This document shows, piece after piece, positions 51,201-59,487 of a stretch of 64,000 bases of DNA. The position numbers and the translations under genes are program-made. How positions within the stretch are numbered: the first letter of the stretch is position 1; every line of letters starts with the position of its first letter. Source of the stretch: Novosphingobium sp. SCN 66-18 (lineage in GTDB: Bacteria; Pseudomonadota; Alphaproteobacteria; Sphingomonadales; Sphingomonadaceae); NCBI GenBank assembly GCA_001725355.1, contig MEGD01000003.1, positions 1 to 64,000 on the forward strand, written 5' to 3'. The notes under the pieces were generated by a model. That model did no database searches. It was not told where the DNA came from and worked only from the letters and a program-made list of their open reading frames with translations.

Positions 51201-51461
51201 CGCCGCGCCGTCATGGCTGCACGGCTGATGGTGATCGCAGGCGAAATTCAGCGCAGCAAGGAAGGCGTCGTGCATCTGATGGCCAGCCGGGTAACCGACG
51301 TGACCGCCATGCTCGCCCACCTGTCCGAAACGCAGACCGCGCTTGGCCCGCCTTCCCGCGCCGACGAGGCTGTCCGGCCCGCGATGCCCCATCCCCCCGG
51401 TTCCTCGCGGCAGCACCCGCGCGATGTCCGCATCCTGCCGCGTTCGCGTGATTTTCATTGA
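48240..51461 (+). CDS. dnaE2: Error-prone DNA polymerase DnaE2
   Basis: 1073-residue C-family polymerase. An N-terminal PHP domain ([21 protein letters not shown]) precedes the polymerase core with the active-site acids in [13 protein letters not shown] (Asp pair near residues 379-383) and the third in [23 protein letters not shown] (about 512-530). It ends with an OB-fold domain ([20 protein letters not shown]), and the tail is shorter than in DnaE1. ATG overlaps the imuB stop. It performs damage-induced mutagenesis after LexA release. Confidence 0.96.
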   Translation: [1073 protein letters not shown]

Positions 51462-51507
51462 AAGGGCGCTTTTCTTCCGCCGCGCCTGCAAGCTAGACGG
51501 ACGGTAG

Positions 51508-52680
51508 ATGACCACGCCCGCGCAACGCCTCAGCCCCGTCTATACCGGGATGCCCGTCACCATCTTCGAACATATGTCCGGCCTTGCCCGCGAACGGGGC
51601 GCGATCAACCTGGGCCAGGGCTTTCCGGACGATGCGCCGCCACCCGAACTGATCGAGGCCGTCGTCCGCGCCACGCGCGAACGTTCGCACCAGTATCCGC
51701 CGATGGCCGGCCTTGCCGAACTGCGCGATGCCGTCACCGGCTTCTATACCCGCGCGCAGGGGCTGTCGCTTGTCCGCGACGATGTGATCGTCACGTCCGG
51801 CGCCACCGAAGCCGTCGCCGCCGCGATCTTGACCGTGGTCAGCCCGGGTGACGAGGTGATCCTGTTCGCCCCGGCCTACGATGCCTATGCGCCGCTGGTG
51901 CGCCGCGCCGGCGGAACACCGGTGTTCGTGCCGCTGCGCCCGCCGCACTGGCACTATCCGCGCGACGCCATCGCCGCCGCGATCACGCCCCGCACCCGCG
52001 CGCTCATTCTCAACGATCCGCTCAACCCCACCGGCACGGTCGCGTCCGACGCGGAGCTCGCCATGCTGGCGGAGCTGTGCGTGGCGCACGATCTGATCGC
52101 GATCTGCGACGAGGTCTGGGAGAACGTGCGGTTCGACGGAAAGCCGCACCGTTCACTGCTGGCCCTGCCCGGCATGGCCGAGCGCACGATCAAGATCGGA
52201 TCGGCCGGCAAGATCTTCGGCGCCACCGGCTGGAAAGTCGGCTGGATGGTCGCCGCGCCCGCCATGGCCGCCGTGCTGGGCCGCGCGCACCAGTTCCTGA
52301 CCTTCACCACGCCGCCGATGCTCCAGTGGGCGCTGGCCGAAGCACTCGCCGATCCTGCCATCGCCGGCGGCCGTCAGGCAAGCTGGGGCGGCTCGCGCGC
52401 CGTGCTGATCGATGGCCTGCGCCGCGAAGGCTTCGTGGTGCTTGACAACGCGGCGACCTGGTTCGCCTGCATCGACCTTGCCGCCTCGGGCATCGCGCTC
52501 GACGATCGCACGTTCAGCGAGCGCGCGGTGCGTGAGGCGGGCGTTGCCTCGATCCCGCTCTCCGCGCTGTGGGAAGGAGCCGGTGGCCCCACCTCGATCC
52601 TGCGCCTGTGCCACTGCAAGCCGGCGGCGACGCTGGACGACGCCGTCGCCCGTCTCGCCCGCTGGCGCGAGAGCCTCTAA
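51508..52680 (+). CDS. PLP-dependent aminotransferase class I/II (methionine or kynurenine type)
   Basis: 390 residues from ATG 51508. Fold-type I layout: INLGQGFPDDAPPPEL, TSGATEAVAAAIL, NDPLNPTGTV and the PLP lysine K235 in GSAGKIFGATGWKVGW; RLCHCKPAATLD gives the C-terminal Arg. The LGQGFPD opening and SAGKIF-x-x-TGWK are those of the YbdL/kynurenine aminotransferase group, which act on methionine and aromatic amino acids with keto acid acceptors. Exact substrate unknown. It follows dnaE2 by 46 bases but is not SOS-related. Confidence 0.85.
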   Translation: MTTPAQRLSPVYTGMPVTIFEHMSGLARERGAINLGQGFPDDAPPPELIEAVVRATRERSHQYPPMAGLAELRDAVTGFYTRAQGLSLVRDDVIVTSGATEAVAAAILTVVSPGDEVILFAPAYDAYAPLVRRAGGTPVFVPLRPPHWHYPRDAIAAAITPRTRALILNDPLNPTGTVASDAELAMLAELCVAHDLIAICDEVWENVRFDGKPHRSLLALPGMAERTIKIGSAGKIFGATGWKVGWMVAAPAMAAVLGRAHQFLTFTTPPMLQWALAEALADPAIAGGRQASWGGSRAVLIDGLRREGFVVLDNAATWFACIDLAASGIALDDRTFSERAVREAGVASIPLSALWEGAGGPTSILRLCHCKPAATLDDAVARLARWRESL

Positions 52681-52748
52681 ACCGCGATCTTTCGCATGGC
52701 GCATTGCGCCGCTGGACGACATGGGCCGCCAGCGCCTATCTCCCGGCC

Positions 52749-54488
52749 ATGGCCGAACCTATTGTTTTCAACCGCCGCCGCCTGCTCTTGGGACAGGGAG
52801 CGCTGGCGCTTTCCGCCACGCTGGCCCCGCTGTTCCCCGCCTGGGCGCGTGGCGCGCACGGCGGCCATCACGGCATGGCGACCGGCCCCGACGCGATGGC
52901 CGGCATCGGCGATGCGCTCAGCGGCGAGCGGATCGCGCTGACCATCGGGGAAAGCCGGTTCGCGGTGGGGAAGCGCTCGGCCGCCGCCGTCAGCATCAAC
53001 GGCTCCATTCCCGGCCCGCTGATCCGCCTGCGCGAAGGCCAGCCCGTTCGGATCGACGTGACCAACCGGCTGCGCGAGTCATCCTCGATCCACTGGCACG
53101 GGCTGCTCGTGCCGTTCCAGATGGACGGCGTGCCCGGCCTCAGCTTCCCCGGCATCGATCCGGGCGAGACATTCACCTATGAATTCCCGGTCCGGCAGGC
53201 CGGCACCTACTGGTATCACAGCCACTCGGGGATGCAGGAGGCCGTCGGGCTCTACGGCCCGATCGTGATCGACCCCGCCACGCCTTCCAGCGCCTCATAC
53301 GACCGCGAATACGTGCTGATGCTGGCCGACTGGAGCCCGCTCCACCCGCACGAGATCATGCGCCAGTTGAAGGCGATGAGCGGCACGTTCAACATGCGCA
53401 AGCAGACGCTGTCCGGCCTCCTCGCCGGGCGCGACCAGAGCGCGAAGGAGCGCTTCGCCTGGGCGGGAATGCGCATGGACCCGACCGACATTTCCGACGT
53501 GACCGGCTCCACCTACAGCTACCTCGTCAACGGGCACGACAGCGCGGCGAACTGGACCGCGCTCTATGCGCCCGGCGAACGGGTGCGGCTGCGCGTGATC
53601 AATGCATCGGCCATGACCAACTTCAACCTGCGCATCCCCGGCCTGGCAATGACGGTGATTGCCGCCGACGGGCAGGATGTGCAGCCAGTGGAAACCGATG
53701 AAATCCAGATCGCTATCGCCGAAACCTACGACGTGATCGTCACACCGGCAGGCGCCGGCCCGCACGCGATCGTGGCCGAGGCGATCGACCGCAGCGGGCA
53801 GGTCCGCGCCACGCTGGCCACGCAGCCGGGGATGGTCGCTCCGATCCCGCCGATCCGATCCCGCCCGGTCCTCACCATGCGCGATATGGGCATGGACATG
53901 GGGGGCATGAAGGGCATGGGCGAAATGCACCATTCGATGGCCATGCGCGATGGCGCCAACGCGCCGTCGGTGAAGATGGGGCCGGGCGTCGCCATGATCG
54001 CGCCGATGCCGGTGGATCGGCTGGCCGACCGCCCCACCGGCCTGGAGGACGTGGACCACCGCGTCCTCACTTATGCCGATTTGCGCGCGCGGGACGCCAA
54101 TCCGGATCACCGCACGCCCACGCGAGAGATCGACGTCCACCTGACCGCCAACATGGAGCGCTACATGTGGTCGATCGACGGCCAGACGATCTCCGGCGGC
54201 GCGAAGCCGATCCCCTTCCGGCTGGGCGAGCGGGTGCGCGTGACCCTGATCAACGACACGATGATGCCGCACCCGATCCACCTGCACGGCCATTTCTTCG
54301 AACTCGTCACCGGCGATCCGGGGCATCGCCCGCGCAAGCATACGGTCAACGTCCTGCCGGGCGGCAAGGTCGCGTTCGATCTCACCGCCGATGCCGAAGG
54401 CGACTGGGCGTTTCATTGCCACATGCTGCTGCACATGCACGCGGGGATGATGCGCGTCGTCACCGTCCGCCGCGAAGGGGAGGCATGA
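52749..54488 (+). CDS. copA: Multicopper oxidase, copper resistance system protein CopA
   Basis: 579 residues from ATG 52749. The twin-arginine signal (NRRRLLLGQGALALSATL) directs export of the folded, copper-loaded protein. Three cupredoxin domains carry the copper ligands IHWHGLL, YWYHSHSG, HPIHLHGHFF and FHCHMLLHMHAGMM. A Met-rich segment (MRDMGMDMGGMKGMGEMHH) in the third domain region is typical of CopA and binds Cu(I). It protects the periplasm by oxidising and sequestering copper. The start has a weak ribosome-binding site. It overlaps copB by ATGA. Confidence 0.95.
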   Translation: MAEPIVFNRRRLLLGQGALALSATLAPLFPAWARGAHGGHHGMATGPDAMAGIGDALSGERIALTIGESRFAVGKRSAAAVSINGSIPGPLIRLREGQPVRIDVTNRLRESSSIHWHGLLVPFQMDGVPGLSFPGIDPGETFTYEFPVRQAGTYWYHSHSGMQEAVGLYGPIVIDPATPSSASYDREYVLMLADWSPLHPHEIMRQLKAMSGTFNMRKQTLSGLLAGRDQSAKERFAWAGMRMDPTDISDVTGSTYSYLVNGHDSAANWTALYAPGERVRLRVINASAMTNFNLRIPGLAMTVIAADGQDVQPVETDEIQIAIAETYDVIVTPAGAGPHAIVAEAIDRSGQVRATLATQPGMVAPIPPIRSRPVLTMRDMGMDMGGMKGMGEMHHSMAMRDGANAPSVKMGPGVAMIAPMPVDRLADRPTGLEDVDHRVLTYADLRARDANPDHRTPTREIDVHLTANMERYMWSIDGQTISGGAKPIPFRLGERVRVTLINDTMMPHPIHLHGHFFELVTGDPGHRPRKHTVNVLPGGKVAFDLTADAEGDWAFHCHMLLHMHAGMMRVVTVRREGEA

Positions 54489-55432
54489 TCGTGCGCGCCC
54501 TACCCCTCCCGCTCGCCGCCGCCGTCGCTGCTTTTGCGCTGGCCGCGCCGGTTCACGCACAGGATGCCCACGCCGGGCACGACATGGGCGCGATGGACCA
54601 TGCTGGGCACCAGATGCAGGACATGGACCAGAGCGATCCGCACGCCAGGCACGCCATACCCGCCCCCGCTTCGGATGGCGAGGATGCCGACACGCCCGGC
54701 GACGCGCCGCCTCCCCCCGTCCCCACCGACCATCCGGCCGACCGCTTCTTCGATCCCGCGCGCATGACCGCCGCGCGCGCCGATCTGGCGAGCGAAGGCC
54801 GCTTCTTCGGCAACGCGCTGATCGTCGACCGGCTGGAATACCGCGCCGTCCGGGGGCGTGACGGCTATGGCTGGCAAGGCGAGGCGTGGATCGGCGCCGA
54901 TCTCGACAAGCTGGTCATCGCCAGCGAAGGCGAAGGCGCGTTCGGGGAAGCGGCCGAGCGGATCGAACTGCGTGCCCTGTGGCGCCATGCCATCGCGCCC
55001 TATTTCAACGTGGAAGCCGGCGTCCGGCACGATTTCCAGCCGGGACCGCAGCGCACCTACGCCACGTTCGGGATAGACGGCCTGGCCCCCTACTGGTTCG
55101 ATGTGGAAGCGCAGGTGCTGGTCTCGGAAAAGGGCGATGTCCACGCCCGCGTCGAAGGCAGCTACGACCTGCGGCTGACCAACCGCCTCATCCTCCAGCC
55201 CGCCGTGGAACTCGACGCCGCGTTCCAGGACGTGCCCGAACTGCGCACCGGCGCGGGCTTCGACCGGCTCGAAGCCGGCGCGCGGCTGCGCTACCAGATC
55301 ACCCGCCAGCTTGCGCCCTACATCGGCGTCCACTGGGAACGCCGGCTCGGCGAAACCGCCCGCCTTGGCACATTGGCGGGGGAAAGGGCCTCAACGGTCA
55401 GCCTGGCGATCGGCGTCAGAAGCTGGTTCTAG
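54485..55432 (+). CDS. copB: Copper resistance outer-membrane protein CopB
   Basis: 315 residues from ATG 54485. A signal peptide (to about residue 25, APVHAQ) is followed by a His/Met/Asp-rich copper-binding stretch (AHAGHDMGAMDHAGHQMQ). The CopB beta-barrel domain follows, with FFGNALIVDRLEYR and IELRALWRHAIAPYFNVEAG, ending in SWF. It partners with CopA at the outer membrane. No copper regulator or P-type efflux pump for bulk copper lies beside it in the window. Confidence 0.93.
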   Translation: MIVRALPLPLAAAVAAFALAAPVHAQDAHAGHDMGAMDHAGHQMQDMDQSDPHARHAIPAPASDGEDADTPGDAPPPPVPTDHPADRFFDPARMTAARADLASEGRFFGNALIVDRLEYRAVRGRDGYGWQGEAWIGADLDKLVIASEGEGAFGEAAERIELRALWRHAIAPYFNVEAGVRHDFQPGPQRTYATFGIDGLAPYWFDVEAQVLVSEKGDVHARVEGSYDLRLTNRLILQPAVELDAAFQDVPELRTGAGFDRLEAGARLRYQITRQLAPYIGVHWERRLGETARLGTLAGERASTVSLAIGVRSWF

Positions 55433-55508
55433 GCGGCGGAGCGCAACAGTGCGGACCCATCTTGATGGACCGGGGATTAGCGGCATGGGAATTGGGCATA
55501 AGCAACCC

Positions 55509-55615
55509 CGTTCGTCCTGAGCCTGTCGAAGGACGCGCGACAAGGTTGGATCTTGAGACATTTTGCAGCGCGAGGGCAGCACCGCGCGCGTCCTTCGACA
55601 GGCTCAGGACGAACG
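55509..55615. repeat. Long inverted repeat (sphingomonad intergenic palindrome)
   Basis: Two perfect 31-base arms, 55509-55539 and 55585-55615, in inverted orientation, separated by 45 bases. Each arm contains the core TCCTGAGCCTGTCGAAGGA, a very common multicopy intergenic repeat in sphingomonads from general knowledge. It lies between the convergent copB and dinB genes and could end both transcripts as a giant hairpin. Confidence 0.85.
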
Positions 55616-55664
55616 GACATGGGGATTTGAAGCAGCCTGTCCCGCTGGCAGCCCTGCACCCCGC

Positions 55665-56807
55665 TCAAAACGGCAGTTCCGCCTGTTGCCGGCCCGCCTC
55701 CCCGGACGGCACCTGGTCATCATCATCGTCGTGATCGCCTTCCAGCGCGGAGAGCGTGAGGCCCATCAGCCGGATCGGTTGCGGCAGCGGCAGCACGGCT
55801 TCCAGCAGGTCGCGCGCCATGGAGGCGAACACGGTCTTGTCCGCCACCGGGCGCGGGGACGATTTCGCCCGCGTCATATTGGTGAAATCGATGGACTTCA
55901 TCTTGAGCGTGACTGTTCGGCCCTGCGCGCCCGCCCGTTCGATACGGTCCCACACGATGTCGATGATCCGCTCCAGCGCATCCCGCAAGGCAGGGCCGGA
56001 AGACAGGTCACGATCGAACGTCCGCTCGCCGCCCACCGATTTGCGCGGCCTGTCGGCGCGCACCCGGCGCAGGTCTATCCCGCGCGCGGCGCGATAGAGG
56101 TAATCCGCCAGGCTGCCGAAATGGCTTCGCAGGAACGCCAGGTCCTTCGCCAGCAGGTCCGCGCCCGTTTCGATCCCCAGCCCCGCCATCTTTTCCGCGC
56201 CGCGCGGGCCGATGCCGTGGAAGCGGCGCACCGGTAGCCCGGCGACGAAGGCCGCGCCCTCGCCCGGCCGGATCACACACAGGCCGTCGGGCTTGTTCTG
56301 GTCGCTCGCCAGCTTGGCCAGGAACTTGTTGTACGATACGCCCGCGCTCGCGGTCAGCCCGGTTTCCGCGCGGATGCGCTGGCGGATCAGTTCGGCGATG
56401 CGCGTGGCGGAACCGATCCCGCGAATGTCGTCGGTCACGTCGAGATAGGCCTCGTCCAGCGCCAGCGGTTCGACGTGCGGCGTGTAGTCCTGGAAGATCG
56501 CGCGGATCTGCTGCGACACGCCGCGATAGACATCGAAGCGGGGCTTGCGGAAGATCAGGCCCGGGCACAGCCGCGCCGCACGCACCGACGGCATGGCGGA
56601 GCGCACGCCGAATACCCGCGCCTCGTAGCTTGCGGCGGCCACCACGCCGCGCTCCGAAGAACCGCCGACCGCCACCGGCTTGCCCTTCAGGGCAGGATCA
56701 TCGCGCTGTTCGACGCTGGCATAGAAGGCATCCATGTCGACATGGATGATCTTGCGCAGCCCGTCTCCGGACTCTTCCTCGCCGGGATCGTTTCGCGCCG
56801 GTTCCAT
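55665..56807 (-). CDS. dinB: DNA polymerase IV (Y family)
   Basis: 380 residues from ATG 56807. The palm motifs IIHVDMDAFYASVE and ALDEAYLDVTD hold the catalytic acids; SYNKFLAKLASDQNKPDGL is the Y-family region before the helix-hairpin-helix (FHGIGPRGAEKM). The C-terminal QAELPF is a beta-clamp-binding motif. It performs translesion synthesis. No LexA box was found near its start, unlike imuA, so it may not be SOS-induced here. Divergent from the MFS gene with a 77-base gap. Confidence 0.95.
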   Translation of the reverse strand: MEPARNDPGEEESGDGLRKIIHVDMDAFYASVEQRDDPALKGKPVAVGGSSERGVVAAASYEARVFGVRSAMPSVRAARLCPGLIFRKPRFDVYRGVSQQIRAIFQDYTPHVEPLALDEAYLDVTDDIRGIGSATRIAELIRQRIRAETGLTASAGVSYNKFLAKLASDQNKPDGLCVIRPGEGAAFVAGLPVRRFHGIGPRGAEKMAGLGIETGADLLAKDLAFLRSHFGSLADYLYRAARGIDLRRVRADRPRKSVGGERTFDRDLSSGPALRDALERIIDIVWDRIERAGAQGRTVTLKMKSIDFTNMTRAKSSPRPVADKTVFASMARDLLEAVLPLPQPIRLMGLTLSALEGDHDDDDDQVPSGEAGRQQAELPF

Positions 56808-56884
56808 GATTTGCAGGCTAGCCTATTTCGCCCCAGGGCATAAAGGGCTGGGGTGAATCCCCCGAACGGACTACCCCGATTTCA

Positions 56885-58153
56885 ATGACTAGCGAGAACC
56901 ACCACCAGCCAGAGGAAACGCCGGGAACGCCAAGGGGACGCGAATTCGTGGCGATGATGGCCATGCTGATGGCCCTGCAGGCGCTGGCGATCGACGGCAT
57001 GCTGCCGGCGCTGGGCCAGATCGCGCACGACCTGAACGTGACCGACCCCAACCGGCGGCAACTGGTGGTGGGCGTGTTCCTGCTCTCCGCCGGCGTGGGC
57101 GCGCTGCTGCCCGGCACGCTGGCGGACCGCTTCGGCCGGCGCCCCGTGGTGCTGACCAGCCTGGGCTTGTATATCGCATTCTCGCTGGCCTGCGCGATGG
57201 CCCGCGATTTCGATACACTGCTGGTGCTGCGCGCGCTGCAGGCGGTCGGCAGCGCGGGCGTTACGGTTCTGCCCGGCGCGATCATCCGTGATCGCCACAG
57301 CGGCGATCGCATGGCGCGGATGCTGTCGACGATCTCCGTGGTGTTCATGGTCGTGCCGATGCTGGCGCCCAGCGTCGGGCAGTTCGTGCTGCTGTTCGCC
57401 GGCTGGCGCTGGATTTTCATCATGCTGGCGGTGATGGCCGCGCTGGTCGGGCTGTGGGTCGCCCTCCGGCTCGACGAGACGCTGCGGCCGGAATTCCGGC
57501 AGCCGATCAATCCGGCGGCGATCGTGGTGAACATGATCGCGGCCGCCTCGAACCGGGCGTCGATCGGCTATGTCCTTGGCGGATCGCTGATGTTCGGCGC
57601 GCTGCTGGGCTACATCAATTCCTCGCAGCAGCTGGTCGCGGAGCACTTCGGCGCGGGCAGCGCCTTCCCCCTGCTGTTCGGCGCGACGGCGGTGACGATG
57701 GCCTGCGCCAGTTTCTCCAACTCGCGCATCGTCGAACGCTTCGGCGCACGGCGCGTGTCGCACACCGCGCTGTTCGTCTATATCGGGGTGAGCTGCCTGC
57801 AGGTGTTCTTCGCCACGCGCCCGCACCAGACGCTGTGGCAGTTCATGCCGCTGATCGCCATGAACATGTGCCTGATGGGCTTCGTCGGGGCCAATTTCAA
57901 CTCGATCGCGCTCCAGCCCTTCGCCAAGATCGCCGGCGCGGCGAGTTCGGTCCAGGCATTCATGCGCATGGCGCTCGGCTCGTTCATCGGCATGATGATC
58001 GGGCAGGCGTTCGACGGCACCGCGCGCCCGCTCGCGGTTTCCTTCCTGACCGCCGGAATCCTGGCCCTGATGCTGGTGCTGTTCAGCGAGAAGGGACGCC
58101 TGTTCCGCCGCCTGCACCCGCCCGGAACGCCGCGCATCATCGTCGACCACTGA
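56885..58153 (+). CDS. Bcr/CflA-type MFS multidrug efflux transporter
   Basis: 422 residues from ATG 56885, with twelve predicted membrane helices. The first helix has MALQALAIDGMLPALGQIA, the Bcr/CflA start, followed by VVGVFLLSAGVGALLPGTLADRFGRRP (motif A, GxLADRxGRR) and GSAGVTVLPGAIIRDRHSG (motif C/DHA12 features). It uses proton antiport to export drugs or small metabolites. Related proteins give bicyclomycin or chloramphenicol tolerance, but substrate cannot be assigned. Confidence 0.92.
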   Translation: MTSENHHQPEETPGTPRGREFVAMMAMLMALQALAIDGMLPALGQIAHDLNVTDPNRRQLVVGVFLLSAGVGALLPGTLADRFGRRPVVLTSLGLYIAFSLACAMARDFDTLLVLRALQAVGSAGVTVLPGAIIRDRHSGDRMARMLSTISVVFMVVPMLAPSVGQFVLLFAGWRWIFIMLAVMAALVGLWVALRLDETLRPEFRQPINPAAIVVNMIAAASNRASIGYVLGGSLMFGALLGYINSSQQLVAEHFGAGSAFPLLFGATAVTMACASFSNSRIVERFGARRVSHTALFVYIGVSCLQVFFATRPHQTLWQFMPLIAMNMCLMGFVGANFNSIALQPFAKIAGAASSVQAFMRMALGSFIGMMIGQAFDGTARPLAVSFLTAGILALMLVLFSEKGRLFRRLHPPGTPRIIVDH

Positions 58154-58171
58154 AACCAGGGTCGGCGCGGA

Positions 58172-58978
58172 TCAGTCCGTCAGCGCGGCGATCAGCGCCT
58201 TGACCTTTTTCTGCCGCCATTGCGGCAGCGGCGCAACCAGCCAATAGCCGCGCCGGCTTGGCTCGGCTTCGCCCACGGTGGCAACGCGCCCTTCTGCCAG
58301 CGCGGTCTGCGCCAGCAGCACCGGCACGCGCGCCTTGCCCAGCCCGGCGGCGGCGGCGCTGATCGCGGTGCCGGCATCACCGACCGAAAACGCCACCTCC
58401 CCGCCTTCACCGCCCGGCGCGGGATCGCCCGGCCAGCCGATCCACGGCGCGTCGCTGCCGTCGCTGCCGACGGCCGTTACGACGATCACCGCTGGTTCGC
58501 CCAGCGCGATGCCTTCCAGATCGCCCGGTCCCTCGGCCCAGCGCACGGCCAGATCGAGATTGGCTTCGGTGAAATCGATGTCCACATCGCCCCCCACCAG
58601 CGCGAAGCGCAACTGGTCGTTGCTTGCGCGGAAGCTGGCAAGGCGCGGAGAAAGCCAGGCGGCGAACACGTCGCGCGGGCAGGCGATGGTATAGACATGG
58701 CTCGATTGCCCGGCCTGCATCGCCTGCACGCCTTCCTCGAACCGCAGGAAGCCTTCGCGGATCGCGTCCAGCCCGGCCAGTGCCTCGTCGGTGAGTTCCA
58801 GACCCTTGGACGTGCGACGGAACAGGACCACGCCCAGCAGGTCTTCCAGCGCGCGGATCTGCTGCCCCACGGCCGCCGGCGTCACCGCCAGCTCATCGGC
58901 CGCGCGGGTGAACGAAAGGTGCCGCGCGGCTGCATCGAGCACGCGCAGGCCATTGAGCGGCAGGTGCGTCCGCTTCAT
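58172..58978 (-). CDS. LysR-family regulator (GcvA-like)
   Basis: 268 residues from ATG 58978, with AAGGAAAC upstream. The N-terminal helix-turn-helix (LPLNGLRVLDAAARHLSFTRAADELAVTPAAVGQQIRALED) is the GcvA-type opening, including SFT-x-AA-x-EL and TPAAV-x-x-Q. The co-inducer domain is shorter than in most LysR proteins, ending at residue 268. Ser/Asp-rich linkers occur around 190-205. The target gene is unknown; it converges with the MFS gene and follows apaG. Confidence 0.88.
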   Translation of the reverse strand: MKRTHLPLNGLRVLDAAARHLSFTRAADELAVTPAAVGQQIRALEDLLGVVLFRRTSKGLELTDEALAGLDAIREGFLRFEEGVQAMQAGQSSHVYTIACPRDVFAAWLSPRLASFRASNDQLRFALVGGDVDIDFTEANLDLAVRWAEGPGDLEGIALGEPAVIVVTAVGSDGSDAPWIGWPGDPAPGGEGGEVAFSVGDAGTAISAAAAGLGKARVPVLLAQTALAEGRVATVGEAEPSRRGYWLVAPLPQWRQKKVKALIAALTD

Positions 58979-58997
58979 CCTCGTTTCCTTCCCTGCG

Positions 58998-59396
58998 TCA
59001 GTTCGCGGTGGCCGGAGCGGCCAGCGGGAAGAACGGGATCGAGACTTCGAACAGCGATCCGTCCGGGCGCTGCATGGTGTAGTGCCCTTCCATGCTGCCC
59101 TGCGGCGTTCCGAGCGGGCAGCCGGAAACGTAATCGTGCGTCTGCCCCGGTTCGAGCAGGGGCTGTTCGCCCACCACGCCTTCGCCATCGACGAAATTCA
59201 CGTTGCCGCGCCCGTCGGTGATCCGCCAGTGGCGCGACAGAAGCTGGAACCGCTGCGCCGAGTCGTTCTCGATGCGGATGTGATAGACCCAGAACCATTT
59301 GCCCGCATCGACGCGGGATTGTTCGGGCAGGAAATTGACCGCGACCCGGACGGTCACGCCCTCCGTCACTGCGGCATGCTGGAAGAGCTGCTTCAT
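58998..59396 (-). CDS. apaG: ApaG/CorD family protein
   Basis: 132 residues from ATG 59396; the longer frame adds 38 residues overlapping recO upstream. Signature blocks: VTVRVAVNFLPEQS, WFWVYHIRIENDSAQRFQLLSRHWRITDGRG, VVGEQPLLEPGQTHDYVSGCPLGTPQGSMEGHY and FEVSIPFFPL. ApaG is a fibronectin-III-like domain found with ksgA-apaH in enteric bacteria; its function is not settled. Here it stands divergent from recO. Confidence 0.94.
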   Translation of the reverse strand: MKQLFQHAAVTEGVTVRVAVNFLPEQSRVDAGKWFWVYHIRIENDSAQRFQLLSRHWRITDGRGNVNFVDGEGVVGEQPLLEPGQTHDYVSGCPLGTPQGSMEGHYTMQRPDGSLFEVSIPFFPLAAPATAN

Positions 59397-59487
59397 ACCT
59401 TGGGAGCCTATCGCACATCGGCTCCGGTTCCAATCAAGGAATTGTCGCGCTTGCCGGAATGCGATTTGGCCCCCACAGGAAAACGCG

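Noticed and set aside
56808-56884. Possible LexA box before dinB
   Set aside because: Only a single GTTC with no partner at seven bases was found; it does not match GAAC-N7-GAAC or GTTC-N7-GTTC.
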